DNA of 54,121 nt from an uncultured Flavobacteriaceae bacterium (GTDB lineage Bacteria; Bacteroidota; Bacteroidia; Flavobacteriales; Flavobacteriaceae), in NCBI GenBank assembly GCA_938088195.1, contig CALKEO010000021.1:1-54121 (forward strand), read 5' to 3'. Below, piece by piece: positions 8,188-17,874 of the stretch (its first letter is position 1; the number at the start of each line of letters is the position of its first letter). The translations under genes were made by a program, and so were the position numbers. A model generated the notes under the pieces. It saw nothing but the letters and a program-made list of their open reading frames with translations, searched no databases and was not told where the DNA came from.

Positions 8188-8978
8188 GTGAAGTTTAAAT
8201 CTAAGACTAAACCTTCATTGGATCTTATATTAAAAACAGTGTCGTCCTTAAAAATAAGGTACTGTCCTTTAACACCTACTAATTCTCCTTCAAATTTTTC
8301 TTCTTTTACAATATTCAAACTTTGTGGTTTTGTAGGGCTTGAAATAACTGGATAATTTATATTTAAAGTTGAAAATTCATTATTGTTAATATAGGATAAT
8401 ATTTCATTTGGGACTAAGTTTAAACATTTTAACCTTTCTTCTTTTAAATCAACATTGCTAGACCCAATTTTAAGCATTTCTCTCCAGTTTGTTTTATCAG
8501 CATAATGTTTTTTTAATTCCACCTCGCTAATCCCAGCTAGATATCTATTGGGCAACTCAACAATTTGAATGGCTTTAACTGCCCCTTGATCAATCCATCT
8601 GAAAGGAACTTGAGTTTTACGAGTAACTCCTACCTTTACTGAGCTGGAAAAAGCCAAATATAGTATGTGTGGTTTTAATTGAACTTGTTTTTCATATTCT
8701 AAATCTCTTTCTTCAATATCTAAATGAGCTTTACTTAGTTCAGGTTTCATTATCCATTCTGCGGTACTAGGCATTTCAAAAAAACAAGATTTACAAAAAC
8801 CTTGTCTATAAATCATTTCACTGGACTGGCAATTTAAACACTCATATCCAACATGTTTTAATTTTATTTTCTTTCCTAAAAAAGAATTCATGTGAAGGAA
8901 ATCATTTTTAAAATCCAAATAATAATTAACCTTATCACTCAGCTCTACTTTCATTTTTCTTAGTACTCCTTTAAACAT
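8184..8978 (-). CDS. DUF2797 protein with N-terminal zinc ribbon
   Basis: A 264-residue soluble protein. Residues 47-65 hold two CxxC pairs (C47, C50, C62, C65: ECLNC...GFCKSC), a likely zinc ribbon. A domain follows containing ILYLAFSSSVKVGVTR and RWIDQGAVKA, which characterises DUF2797 (PF10977) and recalls the fold logic of GIY-YIG-like domains. The start MFKGVLRKM agrees with family members. No function is established, so I assign none. It is divergent from the GH3 gene and convergent with the queuosine precursor transporter. Confidence 0.88.
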   Translation of the reverse strand: MFKGVLRKMKVELSDKVNYYLDFKNDFLHMNSFLGKKIKLKHVGYECLNCQSSEMIYRQGFCKSCFFEMPSTAEWIMKPELSKAHLDIEERDLEYEKQVQLKPHILYLAFSSSVKVGVTRKTQVPFRWIDQGAVKAIQIVELPNRYLAGISEVELKKHYADKTNWREMLKIGSSNVDLKEERLKCLNLVPNEILSYINNNEFSTLNINYPVISSPTKPQSLNIVKEEKFEGELVGVKGQYLIFKDDTVFNIRSNEGLVLDLNFT

Positions 8979-9025
8979 TATTTTAAAAATTTGGATTAAA
9001 TTTATGTAATAAATATACTATAAAA

Positions 9026-10534
9026 ATGCCTTTTTCTTTCTTAAATACTGTGATGTCTTGGTTTTTAAAAAAACGTATTCATCAAATTGAGTTATTTATG
9101 AAATATCCCATTGAAGTTCAAAATGAAACACTTACTAGCCTTATAAATAGAGCGAAAAATACAGAATTTGGAAAAAAACATGATTTTAAGTCAATAAAAA
9201 ATTATCAAACATTTTCAAATAGAATTCCTCTATCGGATTATGAAAATTTTTATAATTTGATTAATAGATCAATTAAAGGAGAACAAAACATCTTTTGGAG
9301 TGAGCCTATAAAGTGGTTTGCTCAATCTAGTGGTACTACTAATTCTGTAAGTAAATTTATTCCCGTTAGTAATGAAACTCTTGAAAAGTGTCATTTTCAA
9401 GCTGGTAAAGATGCTCTTTGCTTTTATATAAATAATAATGAAAATTCAAATTTATTTTCTGGAAAATCACTACGACTTGGTGGAAGCAAAAAGTTATATG
9501 AAAATAATAACCATTTTTTTGGAGACCTATCAGCAATTATGATTGATAATTTACCTATTTGGGCTGAAATGATTAGCACGCCGAATAATGAAATTTCTTT
9601 AATGGAAAAATGGGACGAAAAAGTGGAGGCAATAATAGAAAATACTATCAATGAAAATGTAACTAGTCTAGCTGGTGTTCCCTCTTGGATGTTAACACTT
9701 TTAAATAATGTCCTTGAAAAAACTAAAAAAACTAATATTTCTGAAATTTGGGGTAATCTTGAAGTTTACTTTCATGGTGGAGTGAACTTTAATCCTTATA
9801 GACAAGAGTTTAAAAAAATTCTATCTAATGACATGCAATTTTATGAAACATATAATGCATCAGAGGGGTTTTTTGCCATTCAAGATTTAAATAATTCTAA
9901 TGAGTTATTGTTGATGCTTGATTATGGAATTTACTATGAATTTATTGAAATGGACAGCTATGGTTTGCTTAATCAAAAAGTTATAAACTTGTCGGAAGTG
10001 AAAAAAAATATTAATTACGCAATAGTAATATCGACTAATTCAGGTTTATGGAGGTATAAAATTGGTGACACAATTAAATTCACCTCAATTAGTCCTTACA
10101 GGATACAAATTTCAGGAAGAACTAAAAGTTTCATAAATGCATTTGGTGAAGAACTAATAATTGAAAATGCTGAAAAAGCACTTACAAAAACTTTATTAAG
10201 TCATAAATTAAATATTGTTGAATATACAGTTGCCCCATTTTATATGAACAAAAAAAAATCTGGACACCACCAATGGCTCATCGAATTTAAAAATCCACCT
10301 AAAAATTTATTAGCATTTAAAAAGGATTTAGATTTCAATTTACAAAAAACCAACTCAGACTATAAATCCAAAAGATTTAAAAATATCACTATGTCTGAAA
10401 TTGAAATAATAGTAGCAAGAAAAAATCTTTTTTATGATTGGCTAAAAAAAAATAAAAAACTAGGAGGACAAAATAAAGTTCCTAGATTATGTAATGACAG
10501 AAAATTAATTGAAGAATTGTTAAAACTAATTTAG
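9026..10534 (+). CDS. GH3-family acyl-adenylate-forming protein
   Basis: A 502-residue protein of the GH3 family (PF03321), part of the ANL adenylating superfamily. Visible landmarks are the ATP-binding [16 protein letters not shown] (base 9322 on), [21 protein letters not shown] and the hinge/adenylate segment YKIGDTIKF...[16 protein letters not shown]. Plant GH3 enzymes conjugate amino acids to auxin or jasmonate. Bacteroidota commonly carry one copy, and I know of no established substrate there. It has no signal peptide. The neighbour clpX is convergent, with overlapping stops at 10531-10534. Confidence 0.92.
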   Translation: MPFSFLNTVMSWFLKKRIHQIELFMKYPIEVQNETLTSLINRAKNTEFGKKHDFKSIKNYQTFSNRIPLSDYENFYNLINRSIKGEQNIFWSEPIKWFAQSSGTTNSVSKFIPVSNETLEKCHFQAGKDALCFYINNNENSNLFSGKSLRLGGSKKLYENNNHFFGDLSAIMIDNLPIWAEMISTPNNEISLMEKWDEKVEAIIENTINENVTSLAGVPSWMLTLLNNVLEKTKKTNISEIWGNLEVYFHGGVNFNPYRQEFKKILSNDMQFYETYNASEGFFAIQDLNNSNELLLMLDYGIYYEFIEMDSYGLLNQKVINLSEVKKNINYAIVISTNSGLWRYKIGDTIKFTSISPYRIQISGRTKSFINAFGEELIIENAEKALTKTLLSHKLNIVEYTVAPFYMNKKKSGHHQWLIEFKNPPKNLLAFKKDLDFNLQKTNSDYKSKRFKNITMSEIEIIVARKNLFYDWLKKNKKLGGQNKVPRLCNDRKLIEELLKLI

Positions 10535-11763
10535 GAGGCAGCCTTTAAAATACTCAAATTAGAATTTGATATTTTTTTTGTAATATAATTTTTATCAATA
10601 TTTAGTTTTTTTCTTTTTGAACCTGGCATTTCAAACATAGCATCATTTAAAACTATTTCACAAATTGACCTAAGTCCTCTGGCACCAAGGTTATATTCTA
10701 AAGCTTTATTTACAATATAATCTAAGCCATCATCAGAAAATGAAATTTGTATATCATCCATTTCAAATAATTTTTTATACTGCTTAATTATTGCATTTTT
10801 CGGGTCAGTTAAAATAGATCTTAGTGCTTTTTTATCAAGATTATTCATGTGAGTCAAAACTGGAAGCCTTCCAATTATTTCTGGTATCAGTCCAAAATCT
10901 TTCAAATCCATTGGAGATATGTAGCTCAATAGATTTTTGGAATCATTTGTGTTGATTTCAAAAGAATTTTTATAACCTACAACTTGCATATTTAATCTCT
11001 TGGAAATAATTCTCTCAATACCATCAAAAGCCCCTCCTGCAATAAATAATATGTTTTGGGTATTTAATTCAATAAATTTTTGATCTGGATGTTTTCTTCC
11101 GCCCTTTGGAGGAACATTAACTACAGTGCCTTCAAGAAGTTTTAATAAAGCTTGTTGAACTCCTTCACCAGAAACATCTCTTGTTATTGAAGGATTATCA
11201 CTTTTCCTAGCAATTTTATCAATTTCATCAATAAACACTATACCTCTTTCAGCTTTTGCCTGATCATAATCTGATGCCTGTAGTAATCTTGTTAAAATAG
11301 TTTCAACATCTTCTCCAACATAACCAGCTTCTGTAAGAACAGTAGCATCTACTATAGCCAAAGGGACATTTAGCATCCTGGCTATAGTTTTAGCAACTAG
11401 CGTTTTTCCGGTCCCAGTTTGTCCAGCAATTATAACATTACTTTTTTCTATTTCTACATCGTTTTTAGATTTTTTTTGAAATAATCGTTTATAATGATTA
11501 TAAACGGCAACTGAAATTATTTTTTTTGTCTGCTCCTGACCAATAACATAATCATCTAAAAATTGTTTTATCTCCTTGGGTTTAGCAATTTTTAAATCCT
11601 CATCATTAGCTTTGGCATCTTCTCTTTTAGATTCTTCGATAATTATTCCATAAGCTTGTTCAATACAACTATCACAAATATGAGCATCTTGGCCTGCTAC
11701 AAGTAAGTTGGTTTGAGACTTACTTAAACCACAAAATGAACAAATTAATTCTTTTTCAGACAT
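10531..11763 (-). CDS. clpX: ATP-dependent Clp protease ATP-binding subunit ClpX
   Basis: A 410-residue ClpX. The N-terminal zinc-binding domain has C8, C11, C30 and C33. The AAA+ core has Walker A GQTGTGKT (114-121), pore loop GYVGED and Walker [15 protein letters not shown] sits where the ClpP-docking IGF loop is expected, a variant seen in Bacteroidota. ClpX unfolds substrates and feeds them to ClpP. It lies 44 bases downstream of clpP, itself downstream of tig, giving the classical tig-clpP-clpX order on the minus strand. Confidence 0.98.
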   Translation of the reverse strand: MSEKELICSFCGLSKSQTNLLVAGQDAHICDSCIEQAYGIIIEESKREDAKANDEDLKIAKPKEIKQFLDDYVIGQEQTKKIISVAVYNHYKRLFQKKSKNDVEIEKSNVIIAGQTGTGKTLVAKTIARMLNVPLAIVDATVLTEAGYVGEDVETILTRLLQASDYDQAKAERGIVFIDEIDKIARKSDNPSITRDVSGEGVQQALLKLLEGTVVNVPPKGGRKHPDQKFIELNTQNILFIAGGAFDGIERIISKRLNMQVVGYKNSFEINTNDSKNLLSYISPMDLKDFGLIPEIIGRLPVLTHMNNLDKKALRSILTDPKNAIIKQYKKLFEMDDIQISFSDDGLDYIVNKALEYNLGARGLRSICEIVLNDAMFEMPGSKRKKLNIDKNYITKKISNSNLSILKAAS

Positions 11764-11807
11764 TGTATTTAAAGAGTAAATATTTCACTTAGATAATTAT
11801 TTTAATA

Positions 11808-12467
11808 TTACTTTTTTTTAAGCACTTCGTCAATCATCCCGTACTTTTTAGCTTCTGGAGCTTTCATCCAATAATCTCTATCACTGTCACTATAAACTTT
11901 ATCATATTTTTGACCAGAATGTTTGGCTATGATTTCATATAGTTCTTTTTTTAATTTACCAATCTCTCTTGCTGTTATTTCAATATCCGAAGCCTGTCCT
12001 TGTGCTCCACCCAATGGTTGATGAATCATAACTCTTGAATGTTCTAATCCAGATCTTTTACCCTTTTCTCCAGCACACAACAAAACGGCAGCCATAGAGG
12101 CTGCGATTCCTGTACATATTGTGGCAACTTGGGGATTAATAAATTGCATGGTATCATATATTCCTAAACCAGCATAAACTGAGCCCCCAGGTGAATTAAT
12201 ATATATCTGAATATCTTTATCTTTATCTGTACTTTCCAAAAAAAGTAATTGAGCCTGGATAATATTGGCAATTGAATCATTAATCGCAGTTCCTAAAAAT
12301 ATAATTCTATCCATCATAAGTCTAGAAAAAACATCCATTTGAGCTACATTTAATTGTCTTTCCTCAATAATATAGGGCGTCATACTCCCAACTAATTTAT
12401 CGTAATATAATGAGTTAATACCGTGATGTTTAATAGAGTATTTTTTAAATTCTTTAGAGTAGTCCAT
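11808..12467 (-). CDS. clpP: ATP-dependent Clp protease proteolytic subunit ClpP
   Basis: A 219-residue serine peptidase (S14). The catalytic residues are Ser124 in GIAASMAA and His149 in RVMIHQPLGG, with the Asp most likely D198 in DSDRDYW. The short N-terminal extension before EERQLN is usual and is probably removed on maturation. It forms the tetradecameric barrel that works with ClpX, encoded next downstream. Upstream is tig, which is probably co-transcribed, as only 35 bases separate them. Confidence 0.98.
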   Translation of the reverse strand: MDYSKEFKKYSIKHHGINSLYYDKLVGSMTPYIIEERQLNVAQMDVFSRLMMDRIIFLGTAINDSIANIIQAQLLFLESTDKDKDIQIYINSPGGSVYAGLGIYDTMQFINPQVATICTGIAASMAAVLLCAGEKGKRSGLEHSRVMIHQPLGGAQGQASDIEITAREIGKLKKELYEIIAKHSGQKYDKVYSDSDRDYWMKAPEAKKYGMIDEVLKKK

Positions 12468-12502
12468 GTTTTTTTATAAAATATTGTTTATATTAAAGTT
12501 AA

Positions 12503-13828
12503 CTATTTTTTAGAATAAGCCATTTCAATAAATTTTTCGTATGATACCTTTTTTACTTTAAATTTTAGTTCAGACTTAAATAGTGAAATAAGTTTTTGAC
12601 TTAATAGTTGGTCTGAAATTCTTTTTACCTCCTCTTTATTTGAAAGTATTCGCTGTGATATTGACTCCAATTCTTTTTCATCGGGATTCGCCTGTCCGTA
12701 CTGCATCATTTGAGTTTTTATCAACTCTTTCGAGAAACTTTTAATCTGATTTGCATCTATTTTTATATCATTATTTTCAATTAATTTAGATTCGATTAGT
12801 TGGTACCTTAATCCTTTTTCAGATTTTTCATATTCTGCTTTAGCCTCTTCCTCATTAAGTTTGTTTTCACCAGCAGTTTGCATCCACTTTTTTAAAAATT
12901 TTTCAGGTAAATCAAATTTTGTATTATTAACTAAATACTCTGTTACATCATTCAATAATTTTTGATCAGATTGATTAATAAAATTCTTTTCAGCATCATT
13001 TTTTAATTTTTTTCTTAACTCTGTGACAGACTTTATAGTATCTTTTCCAAATAGCTTATCAAAAAGATCTTGATCTAAATCTGCAGGAATTTTTTCATTA
13101 ATTTCTTTTAATTTAAAATCTACTAGACTGACCAAAGCTTTATTTTCATCCTTTAATTTTAAATGAAAATCAAGATCTGAATCCTTAACAAATAATCCTT
13201 TAGTTTTTAAAGAAATAACGTCCCCAACTTTCATTTTCTTAATTGAATCCTTGTTAGATTTTCCTTTAATGCTATTCAATTTAAAATTACTGTCATTATC
13301 AATTTCAAATTCTTTGTTTGAGAAACTTCCATTTAACTCAAACTTTTCTTCTACTTTATTTTTTGAAATAAGTTTGCCGTATTGATTTTGAATGTTTTCA
13401 ATTTGACCATCAATCATTTTATTATCAGCTTCAATTTCAAAAGATTCTATTGCCTTTTTATTTTTTAATGACACATCAAATTGTGGAGAAAGACCAATTT
13501 CAAATTCAAACAAAAGGTCGTCGTTGCTCCAATCCAAATCTTTACTTTCTTTTGGGATTGGATTACCAAGAATAGCTAACTTTTCTTTAGAAAGATAATC
13601 ATTTAATGCTTGTTGAATTAACTTATTTATCTCATCAACCTTTACAGAAAGACCGTATTGTTTTTTTATTAGACCTATGGGCGTATGGCCTTTTCTAAAA
13701 CCAGGGATATTAGCTCTTTTTTTGTAATCTTTTAAAACTTGCTCAACTTTTGGTTCGTATTCAGATTTTTTTAAATCAATAGATAAGATTGAATTTAGTT
13801 TGTCAACATCTTTTTTTGAAACATTCAT
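12503..13828 (-). CDS. tig: trigger factor, ribosome-associated chaperone
   Basis: A 441-residue trigger factor. The ribosome-docking loop GFRKGHTP lies near the N-terminus, followed by a divergent PPIase-like middle domain and a long helical C-terminal domain rich in Lys and Glu. I chose ATG at 13828 (MNVSKKDVDKL) over the ATG at 13837: it matches the usual family N-terminus, and the strong promoter box ends at 13848, leaving 13837 almost at the transcription start. The protein binds emerging nascent chains at the ribosome exit tunnel. It is first in the tig-clpP-clpX operon. Confidence 0.97.
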   Translation of the reverse strand: MNVSKKDVDKLNSILSIDLKKSEYEPKVEQVLKDYKKRANIPGFRKGHTPIGLIKKQYGLSVKVDEINKLIQQALNDYLSKEKLAILGNPIPKESKDLDWSNDDLLFEFEIGLSPQFDVSLKNKKAIESFEIEADNKMIDGQIENIQNQYGKLISKNKVEEKFELNGSFSNKEFEIDNDSNFKLNSIKGKSNKDSIKKMKVGDVISLKTKGLFVKDSDLDFHLKLKDENKALVSLVDFKLKEINEKIPADLDQDLFDKLFGKDTIKSVTELRKKLKNDAEKNFINQSDQKLLNDVTEYLVNNTKFDLPEKFLKKWMQTAGENKLNEEEAKAEYEKSEKGLRYQLIESKLIENNDIKIDANQIKSFSKELIKTQMMQYGQANPDEKELESISQRILSNKEEVKRISDQLLSQKLISLFKSELKFKVKKVSYEKFIEMAYSKK

Positions 13829-13847
13829 ATTTAACAAAATTAGGTCG

Positions 13848-13878
13848 CAAAAGTAGCTCTTTTCTTAAAGGTGGCCAA
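13848..13878 (-). promoter_or_regulatory. promoter of tig-clpP-clpX (TTG-N20-TACTTTTG)
   Basis: On the minus strand TTG (13876-13878) is followed after exactly 20 bases by TACTTTTG (13848-13855). This is a full match to the Bacteroidota primary-sigma consensus (TTG at -33, TAnnTTTG at -7). It lies in the 45-base gap between the hydrolase gene and tig. Confidence 0.68.
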
Positions 13879-13881
13879 CTT

Positions 13882-14652
13882 TTAAGATTCTAAAAAAAGA
13901 ACAGTCTCTTTGAAAAAGTCATTTAAGTTTTCAGCGTGAACCCAATGACCAGCATTTGGAATTTCAACTAATTTATGTTTGGGGAATTGTTTTGATATAT
14001 TACGACTATTTATATCATTTATATAATTTGATTTTTCTCCTTTTATAAATAATACATCACCGTTGAAAAACAAATTTGAGGGTAATTCCTTTTCAACTTC
14101 ATCTAAATTATTACAAATTATTTCTAAATCTATCTTAAAACCAAATTCCTGATTGCTTACTCTTTGTAAATTCTTTAATAAAAAAGATCTAAAAGATTGG
14201 TCTTTTATTTTAGATTCTAAAGCTTTATCAATGTCTTTTCTAGATTTGAGTTTTTTTAGATTAAGTGATTTTAAAGAATTTAAAATTTTTAGATAATCAT
14301 TTTTATAAAAAATTGGTAAAATATCTACTATTATTAATTTTTTTAAAAATTGAGGATACACATTAGAAAACATCATTGCAGTCTTTCCTCCCATGGAGTG
14401 ACCCAAAACAGAACAGATTTTGATTTTATGGAAATTGATATAAAATTTTAAATCATCAGCTAAAGTTTTATAATCAAAGTAATTACTGTGAAAACTCTCG
14501 CCGTGATTTCTTTGGTCTAATAAATGAACTTGAAATAATTTTTCATTCATTTTTTTTGCAAAAGATTTCCAATTATCTGACATCCCAAGAAATCCGTGAA
14601 GAACAATCAATACATGGTTGCCTTGACCAAATATCTTACTTTTTAAAAGCAT
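13882..14652 (-). CDS. alpha/beta hydrolase (YbfF-like esterase)
   Basis: A 256-residue alpha/beta-hydrolase. The oxyanion region is VLHGFLGMSDNW, DQRNHGES follows the third strand, the nucleophile elbow is GHSMGG with Ser86, and the catalytic His is in NAGHWVHAE near the end. This matches the YbfF-type carboxylesterase group, whose physiological substrates are unclear. The start is ATG at 14652, which overlaps the pdxJ stop (TGATG), so translation is probably coupled to pdxJ. There is no signal peptide, so it is cytoplasmic. Confidence 0.9.
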   Translation of the reverse strand: MLLKSKIFGQGNHVLIVLHGFLGMSDNWKSFAKKMNEKLFQVHLLDQRNHGESFHSNYFDYKTLADDLKFYINFHKIKICSVLGHSMGGKTAMMFSNVYPQFLKKLIIVDILPIFYKNDYLKILNSLKSLNLKKLKSRKDIDKALESKIKDQSFRSFLLKNLQRVSNQEFGFKIDLEIICNNLDEVEKELPSNLFFNGDVLFIKGEKSNYINDINSRNISKQFPKHKLVEIPNAGHWVHAENLNDFFKETVLFLES

Positions 14653-15365
14653 CAATTTAACTTGTTTAAATATAAATTAACAACATTTTCAATTCCTAGA
14701 TACAAAGATTCAGAAATCAAAGCATGTCCAATTGAAACTTCATCAAGAAAAGGCATGTTTGAAGCAAAATAATTTATGTTTTGTAAATTTAAGTCATGCC
14801 CAGCATTAACACCTAGCCCCAAATTATTGGCAAGTTTTGAAGATTTAATAAACTTATCTAACTCTTTTAGATTGCCTTTTTCATAATTAATTGCATAAGA
14901 TTCCGTGTATAATTCTACTCTATCTGCTCCTACATCTCTCGCTCCTTCAATATGTTTTAAAATTGGATCAACAAAAACAGAGGTTCTAATACCATTTTTT
15001 TTAAATTCTAAAACAACATCTTTTAAGAAATTTTTATTTTTAATAGTATCCCACCCTGAGTTAGACGTTATGGCATCAATTGAGTCAGGAACAAGGGTAA
15101 CCTGGTCAGGTTTAATACTTAAAACCAACTTTATAAATTTATCTATTGGATTTCCTTCAATATTATATTCTTTACGAACTACACTTGGTAACTCAATAGC
15201 ATCGTTGTAAGTGATATGTCTTTGGTCAGGTCTTGGGTGAATTGTAATGCCATCCGCTCCAAAAGATTGAATATCATTAGCCATTTTTAATAAATCTGGA
15301 TTATTACCTCCCCTTGCATTTCTTAATGTAGCAATTTTATTAATATTTACACTTAGCTTAACCAT
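14652..15365 (-). CDS. pdxJ: pyridoxine 5'-phosphate synthase PdxJ
   Basis: A 237-residue TIM-barrel enzyme. Family motifs are VNINKIATLRNARGG at the start, GADGITIHPRPDQRHI, NIEGNP, LVPDS, GVNAGHDLN and EVSIGHALISE at the end. PdxJ condenses 3-amino-2-oxopropyl phosphate with deoxyxylulose 5-phosphate to pyridoxine 5'-phosphate in the DXP-dependent vitamin B6 pathway. The stop overlaps the start of the downstream hydrolase by one base. It is divergent from nadK. Confidence 0.98.
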   Translation of the reverse strand: MVKLSVNINKIATLRNARGGNNPDLLKMANDIQSFGADGITIHPRPDQRHITYNDAIELPSVVRKEYNIEGNPIDKFIKLVLSIKPDQVTLVPDSIDAITSNSGWDTIKNKNFLKDVVLEFKKNGIRTSVFVDPILKHIEGARDVGADRVELYTESYAINYEKGNLKELDKFIKSSKLANNLGLGVNAGHDLNLQNINYFASNMPFLDEVSIGHALISESLYLGIENVVNLYLNKLN

Positions 15366-15448
15366 TTATATTTTTTTCTAAAAATACAATATTTGGGTTA
15401 ATGGATTCTCTATAATTTTTAATTAAATTGCATGATATTCTTCGGCAT

Positions 15449-16324
15449 ATGAAAATCGCAATTTTTAGCCAACACTCAGGAAAATATACAAACGATATAT
15501 TACTCGAACTTTTTAGTTTAAAAGATAAATATGGTTTAGAAATCTTTTTGGAAAAAAAGTTTGTCAGTATTTTAAACGAAGATTTAAATTCAACAAATAA
15601 GTATGATATTTTTTCGAGTTATAAAGATTTGGATAATTCGTTTAAACTAATGATAACTATCGGAGGCGACGGGACACTTTTAAGGTCTATAGCTTTTGTA
15701 AAAGATTTACAGATTCCTATTATTGGAATTAATACAGGTAGATTGGGGTTTTTAGCAACATTAAATAAGGAATTACTGAAACCTAAACTAGAAAAAATAA
15801 TTAAAGGGGAATACCAAATTGAGAACAGAACACTTTTAGAGGTTAATGTTAAAGAAAAAACTGATTTTGCCTTTGCATTAAATGAAATTACGGTTGGTCG
15901 AAAAAATACCACATCAATGATTAAAATCAAAACTAATTTGAATGGTGATTTTTTAAACTCATATTGGGCTGATGGACTAATTATTTCAACTCCTACGGGA
16001 TCAACCGGCTACTCACTGAGTTGTGGGGGACCTATAATGAGTCCTAAAAGTCAAACCTTGGCTTTAACTCCCATAGCTCCTCATAATTTAAATGCAAGAC
16101 CTATAATTATTCCTGATGATACAGAAATTGAATTAATTGTGTCTGGTAGAGAAGATTTTCATTTGTTATCACTTGATTCAAGAATAATTTCTGTTAAAAA
16201 TGAAGATATAATTAAAATAAACAAAGCTAAGTTTAGTATTAGGATTGCTCATTTAAATGAAGATAGTTTTTACAAGACACTTAGAAATAAACTTTTATGG
16301 GGTGAGGACAAAAGAAATACTTAA
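15449..16324 (+). CDS. nadK: NAD kinase
   Basis: A 291-residue ATP-NAD kinase. The signature TIGGDGTLLRS holds the catalytic Asp, NEITVGRK lies in the middle, and the second glycine-rich motif is STPTGSTGYSLSCGGP. It phosphorylates NAD to NADP. ATG at 15449 (MKIAIFSQHSGK) is the natural start. An in-frame TTG seven codons upstream would add residues absent from the family. It is divergent from pdxJ across 83 bases and precedes the porG-uppS-bamA run. Confidence 0.97.
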   Translation: MKIAIFSQHSGKYTNDILLELFSLKDKYGLEIFLEKKFVSILNEDLNSTNKYDIFSSYKDLDNSFKLMITIGGDGTLLRSIAFVKDLQIPIIGINTGRLGFLATLNKELLKPKLEKIIKGEYQIENRTLLEVNVKEKTDFAFALNEITVGRKNTTSMIKIKTNLNGDFLNSYWADGLIISTPTGSTGYSLSCGGPIMSPKSQTLALTPIAPHNLNARPIIIPDDTEIELIVSGREDFHLLSLDSRIISVKNEDIIKINKAKFSIRIAHLNEDSFYKTLRNKLLWGEDKRNT

Positions 16325-16379
16325 ATAAAAAAAATTGAAATCCTTATGAAAATGAAATTTTTATATTTACGAATCGCAC

Positions 16380-17120
16380 ATGTATAAAAAGGTTTTATAT
16401 ACTATGATTTGTTTATCAGCTTTAAATTCATTTTCACAAAGTAATGAGATTGGAGTTTATTTTGGAGGTACAAATTATATTGGAGACTTAGGTCCTACAA
16501 CATACATTGATCCAGGAAGATTTGAGGGTTCTAGATCAAAGTTTAAAACTGATAATTATGCTTTAGGAATTTTATATAGAAAAAATTTTAATAATAGAAT
16601 TTCAGCTAGGGCACAGTTTAATTATGCAACTATTGGAAGTAATGATAAATGGACTGGTAGTGCCGCTTACAGAAAAGAAAGAGGAAAAAAATTTAAAAAT
16701 GAAATTTCAGCAGAATTAAGTTTAGGTATAGATTTTAATTTTTTTGAATTTGATTTAAGGGAGGATATGTTTCAAATGACACCCTATATCCATACAGGTG
16801 TTGCTTTTTTTAGATATAATGCCCTTCATTACCCAACAGGTGTAAATGAAGCAAAAAAATATGGTGAAAATTCTTCACTTGCCATTCCAATTACATTAGG
16901 TTATAAAATAAAACCTTATAAAGACCTTATCATTGGATTTGAAATTTCAGCTAAACATACTTTTACTGATAATTTAGATGGTAGTTATCCTCAATATAAG
17001 AACATGCAATTATACTCTCAAAAAGCTTTTGGAAGTGATTTAAGTCAAGATTGGTATGTATTTACTGGCTTTACACTAACCTATATATTTGGATTTGAGC
17101 CCTGTTATTGTCCTAATTAA
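16380..17120 (+). CDS. PorG-like outer-membrane protein (DUF6089), type IX secretion component
   Basis: A 246-residue protein with a signal peptide (MYKKVLYTMICLSALNSFSQ). A small beta-barrel pattern starts with EIGVYFGGTNYIGDLG and ends with a strand (FTGFTLTYIFGF) plus a short Cys-containing tail. This matches DUF6089/PorG proteins, found in Bacteroidota that carry a type IX secretion system and usually encoded just before uppS and bamA, as here. A weak -7 box (TATATTTA, 16362-16369) precedes it. The family assignment is firm; the secretion role comes from family knowledge. Confidence 0.85.
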   Translation: MYKKVLYTMICLSALNSFSQSNEIGVYFGGTNYIGDLGPTTYIDPGRFEGSRSKFKTDNYALGILYRKNFNNRISARAQFNYATIGSNDKWTGSAAYRKERGKKFKNEISAELSLGIDFNFFEFDLREDMFQMTPYIHTGVAFFRYNALHYPTGVNEAKKYGENSSLAIPITLGYKIKPYKDLIIGFEISAKHTFTDNLDGSYPQYKNMQLYSQKAFGSDLSQDWYVFTGFTLTYIFGFEPCYCPN

Positions 17121-17126
17121 AATAAT

Positions 17127-17858
17127 TTGAAAGAAAAAATATTAAAATCTAATATTCCAAATCACGTAGCCATAATAATGGATGGTAATGGAAGATGGGC
17201 AAAAAAAATTAATCAAAAAAGGATTTTTGGACATAAAAATGGAACTGAGTCTGTGAGGGATTGTATTTCCGGTTCAATAGAAATTGGAGTCAAAAACATA
17301 ACTCTTTATGTTTTTTCTATGGAAAATTGGAAAAGGCCCAAGATTGAAATTAATGCCCTTATGAGTTTATTAGTCAATTCTTTAGAAAAAGAACTAGATA
17401 GTTTAATGAAAAATGAGATTAAACTGTCTACCATTGGAGATTTAAATGCCTTAAACAAACAATCCAAAGAAAAACTTAAGGAGGTGATTTTAAAAACATC
17501 TAATAATAAAAAACTTGTTTTAACTCTGGCAATAAGCTATGGATCAAGACAAGAAATTAACAATGCTTTTAAATTAATCTCTAATAAAGTTAAAAATAAC
17601 ATAATTTCTGAAGAAAATATTGATGAAAAGATAATAAATGAGCATCTTTACACCCGAAATTTACCAAACGTTGATCTTTTGATCAGAACAGGAGGAGAAT
17701 ATAGAATTAGCAATTTTTTATTATGGCAAATTGCTTATGCTGAGTTGTATTTTTCTAATGTTCTTTGGCCAGATTTTAGAAAAAATGATTTTTTTAATGC
17801 AATTATTTGTTATCAGAAACGAGAAAGAAGGTTTGGAAAAATTAGTGAACAAAAATAA
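17127..17858 (+). CDS. uppS: isoprenyl transferase (undecaprenyl diphosphate synthase)
   Basis: A 243-residue cis-prenyltransferase. Motif I is HVAIIMDGNGRWAK, with catalytic Asp19 and FGHKNG after it. YVFSMENWKRP and the C-terminal RTGGEYRISNFLLWQ...VLWPDF complete the set. It builds undecaprenyl diphosphate, the lipid carrier for peptidoglycan and surface glycans. Translation must begin at TTG 17127: the family motif starts 12 residues later and there is no ATG before it. It is 6 bases after the porG stop and 16 bases before bamA. Confidence 0.96.
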   Translation: MKEKILKSNIPNHVAIIMDGNGRWAKKINQKRIFGHKNGTESVRDCISGSIEIGVKNITLYVFSMENWKRPKIEINALMSLLVNSLEKELDSLMKNEIKLSTIGDLNALNKQSKEKLKEVILKTSNNKKLVLTLAISYGSRQEINNAFKLISNKVKNNIISEENIDEKIINEHLYTRNLPNVDLLIRTGGEYRISNFLLWQIAYAELYFSNVLWPDFRKNDFFNAIICYQKRERRFGKISEQK

Positions 17859-17874
17859 AACATTAAGATTTTTT

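Noticed and set aside
15428-15448. Earlier TTG start for NAD kinase
   Set aside because: It would add seven residues ahead of MKIAIFSQHSGK, where family members begin.
17731-17874. Extended N-terminus of BamA overlapping uppS
   Set aside because: The extra residues precede a perfect signal peptide starting at 17875 and merely read the uppS sequence in another frame.
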